Part shown: positions 5,655-6,255 of the stretch, one piece after another | Position numbering within the stretch: the stretch's first letter is position 1 | Layout of the letters: the number at the start of each line of letters is the position of its first letter | Assembly (NCBI GenBank): GCA_009918225.1 | Contig: RGEP01000108.1 | Coordinates: forward strand, 1-6,255 | Length of the DNA stretch: 6,255 bases | Source of the DNA: Betaproteobacteria bacterium | GTDB taxonomy: Bacteria; Pseudomonadota; Gammaproteobacteria; Burkholderiales; Burkholderiaceae_C | Reading direction: 5' to 3' | Position numbers and translations under genes: made by a program | Notes under the pieces: model-generated | Seen by the model: only the letters and a program-made list of their open reading frames with translations | Told to the model about the DNA's origin: nothing | Database searches by the model: none

Positions 5655-6255
5655 GCGAACACCCCGGCGCTGTCCTGCATGCGCTGGCTCACCTGCCCTA
5701 GGTGGTGTGCGGTGTCGCCCCAGGCCATCTCGATCAGGGTCAGGCGCTTGAAGTCGTGGCTGGCGCTGTACTCATCCGTCACACCAATGCCGCCATGCAA
5801 TTGAATGCATTGCTGGCCCACAAAACGAACGCTGTGGTTGATCTGCACCTTGGCCTGGCTCAAAGCCCGGCGGCGCTGCGCCACGGGCTCGCCCAACTTA
5901 AGTGTGGCGTAGTAGCTCATGGAGCGGCCCAACTCCAGCTGCATCTTCACATCGGCCACGCGGTGGCGCAGCGCCTGAAAGCTCGCCAAGGCCGTGCCAA
6001 ATTGCTTGCGGGTGTTCAGATAGTCGACCGTCGTGGCCACCAGCCGGTCCATCACCCCCACCGCCTCAGCGGCCACAGCGGCGATGCCGATGTCCTGGGC
6101 CCACTCCAGGCCAGCCAGCCCATCCCGGGTGATCAGCGTGGCGGAGGCTTGCTCCAGCTTGAGCTCAGCGGCGCGCGCGCCATCTTGCGTGGGGTAGCCC
6201 TGAACCTGCAGGCCTGTTGCGGCGCGCTCGACCAGGAAGAGGGCGATTGAACCGT
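5651..6255 (-). CDS. Acyl-CoA dehydrogenase, C-terminal part (small-subunit type, start beyond right edge)
   Basis: FAD-dependent oxidation of an acyl-CoA to the 2-enoyl-CoA. The minus strand is open from the right edge to the TGA at 5653-5651, giving about 200 residues of a family usually near 380. The visible part is the end of the middle beta domain (around GYPTQDGARAAELKLE) and the C-terminal helical domain: YLNTRKQFGTALASFQALRH, the FAD-contacting RxQFG pattern, and IQLHGGIGVTDEYSASHDF followed by KRLTLIEMAWGDTAHHLGQV. The GDTAHHL ending resembles pimeloyl-CoA dehydrogenase small subunits (PimD type). The usual YEG catalytic Glu of medium-chain enzymes is not present at the equivalent place (here AWGD). 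Heteromeric acyl-CoA dehydrogenases often have one subunit without the base, so a large-subunit gene may lie upstream, outside the window. The stop overlaps the start of rsuA. The substrate cannot be stated. Confidence 0.9.
   Translation of the reverse strand, partial: GSIALFLVERAATGLQVQGYPTQDGARAAELKLEQASATLITRDGLAGLEWAQDIGIAAVAAEAVGVMDRLVATTVDYLNTRKQFGTALASFQALRHRVADVKMQLELGRSMSYYATLKLGEPVAQRRRALSQAKVQINHSVRFVGQQCIQLHGGIGVTDEYSASHDFKRLTLIEMAWGDTAHHLGQVSQRMQDSAGVFA
5660..5665 (-). promoter_or_regulatory. Candidate ribosome binding site for rsuA (GGGGTG)
   Basis: On the minus strand GGGGTG matches the GAGGTG part of the anti-16S complement at five of six positions, and lies five bases before the CTG at 5654. 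It sits inside the last codons of the acyl-CoA dehydrogenase gene, as expected for translational coupling. It decides in favour of CTG 5654 over CTG 5618, but weakly. Confidence 0.3.

Noticed and set aside
1..6255. A novel defence, mobile or biosynthetic system
   Set aside because: All long coding regions are accounted for by recognised housekeeping or common accessory families. No transposase, integrase, toxin-antitoxin pair, CRISPR repeats or attachment-site pattern was seen.

Overview
The window comes from a GC-rich bacterial chromosome. The protein types point to a beta-proteobacterium of the order Burkholderiales, most likely family Comamonadaceae. The main support is the style of the IleS and RibF proteins and a heteromeric-type acyl-CoA dehydrogenase. 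Placement is by recognition of protein sequence, not by a search. Six genes fill almost the whole window. There is no sign of a mobile element, CRISPR array, rRNA, tRNA or recent transfer.

Layout, left to right: (1) ileS, isoleucyl-tRNA synthetase, minus strand, 1-1991, C-terminus cut off by the left edge; (2) a 294-bp non-coding region, 1992-2285, between divergent genes, with one clear hairpin and some short repeats; (3) a MipA/OmpV-family outer-membrane protein gene, plus strand, 2286-3251; (4) ribF, the bifunctional riboflavin kinase/FAD synthetase, minus strand, 3248-4234; (5) an 83-bp divergent gap, 4235-4317; (6) an NADPH-dependent FMN reductase-like flavoprotein, plus strand, 4318-4875; (7) an RsuA-type 16S rRNA pseudouridine synthase, minus strand, 4872 to about 5654; (8) the C-terminal half of an acyl-CoA dehydrogenase, minus strand, 5651-6255, cut off by the right edge.

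How the genes relate: ribF and ileS lie in the same direction and order as in the ribF-ileS-lspA cluster common in proteobacteria, but the oppositely oriented mipA-like gene sits between them, so ileS needs its own promoter. RibF makes FMN and FAD. The divergent neighbour is an FMN-type flavoprotein and the distal acyl-CoA dehydrogenase is a FAD enzyme, so flavin is a loose theme, but nothing shows that they form one pathway. Both convergent gene pairs end in a shared CTAG, so that the two stop codons overlap on opposite strands. The rsuA-like gene overlaps the end of the acyl-CoA dehydrogenase gene and has no ATG, GTG or TTG start ahead of its S4 domain.

Overall this is mostly ordinary housekeeping sequence. 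I see no undescribed multi-gene system. The points worth checking are the rsuA start, the altered PTAN motif in RibF, the mipA gene between ribF and ileS, the CTAG overlaps, and the structured ileS/mipA intergenic region.
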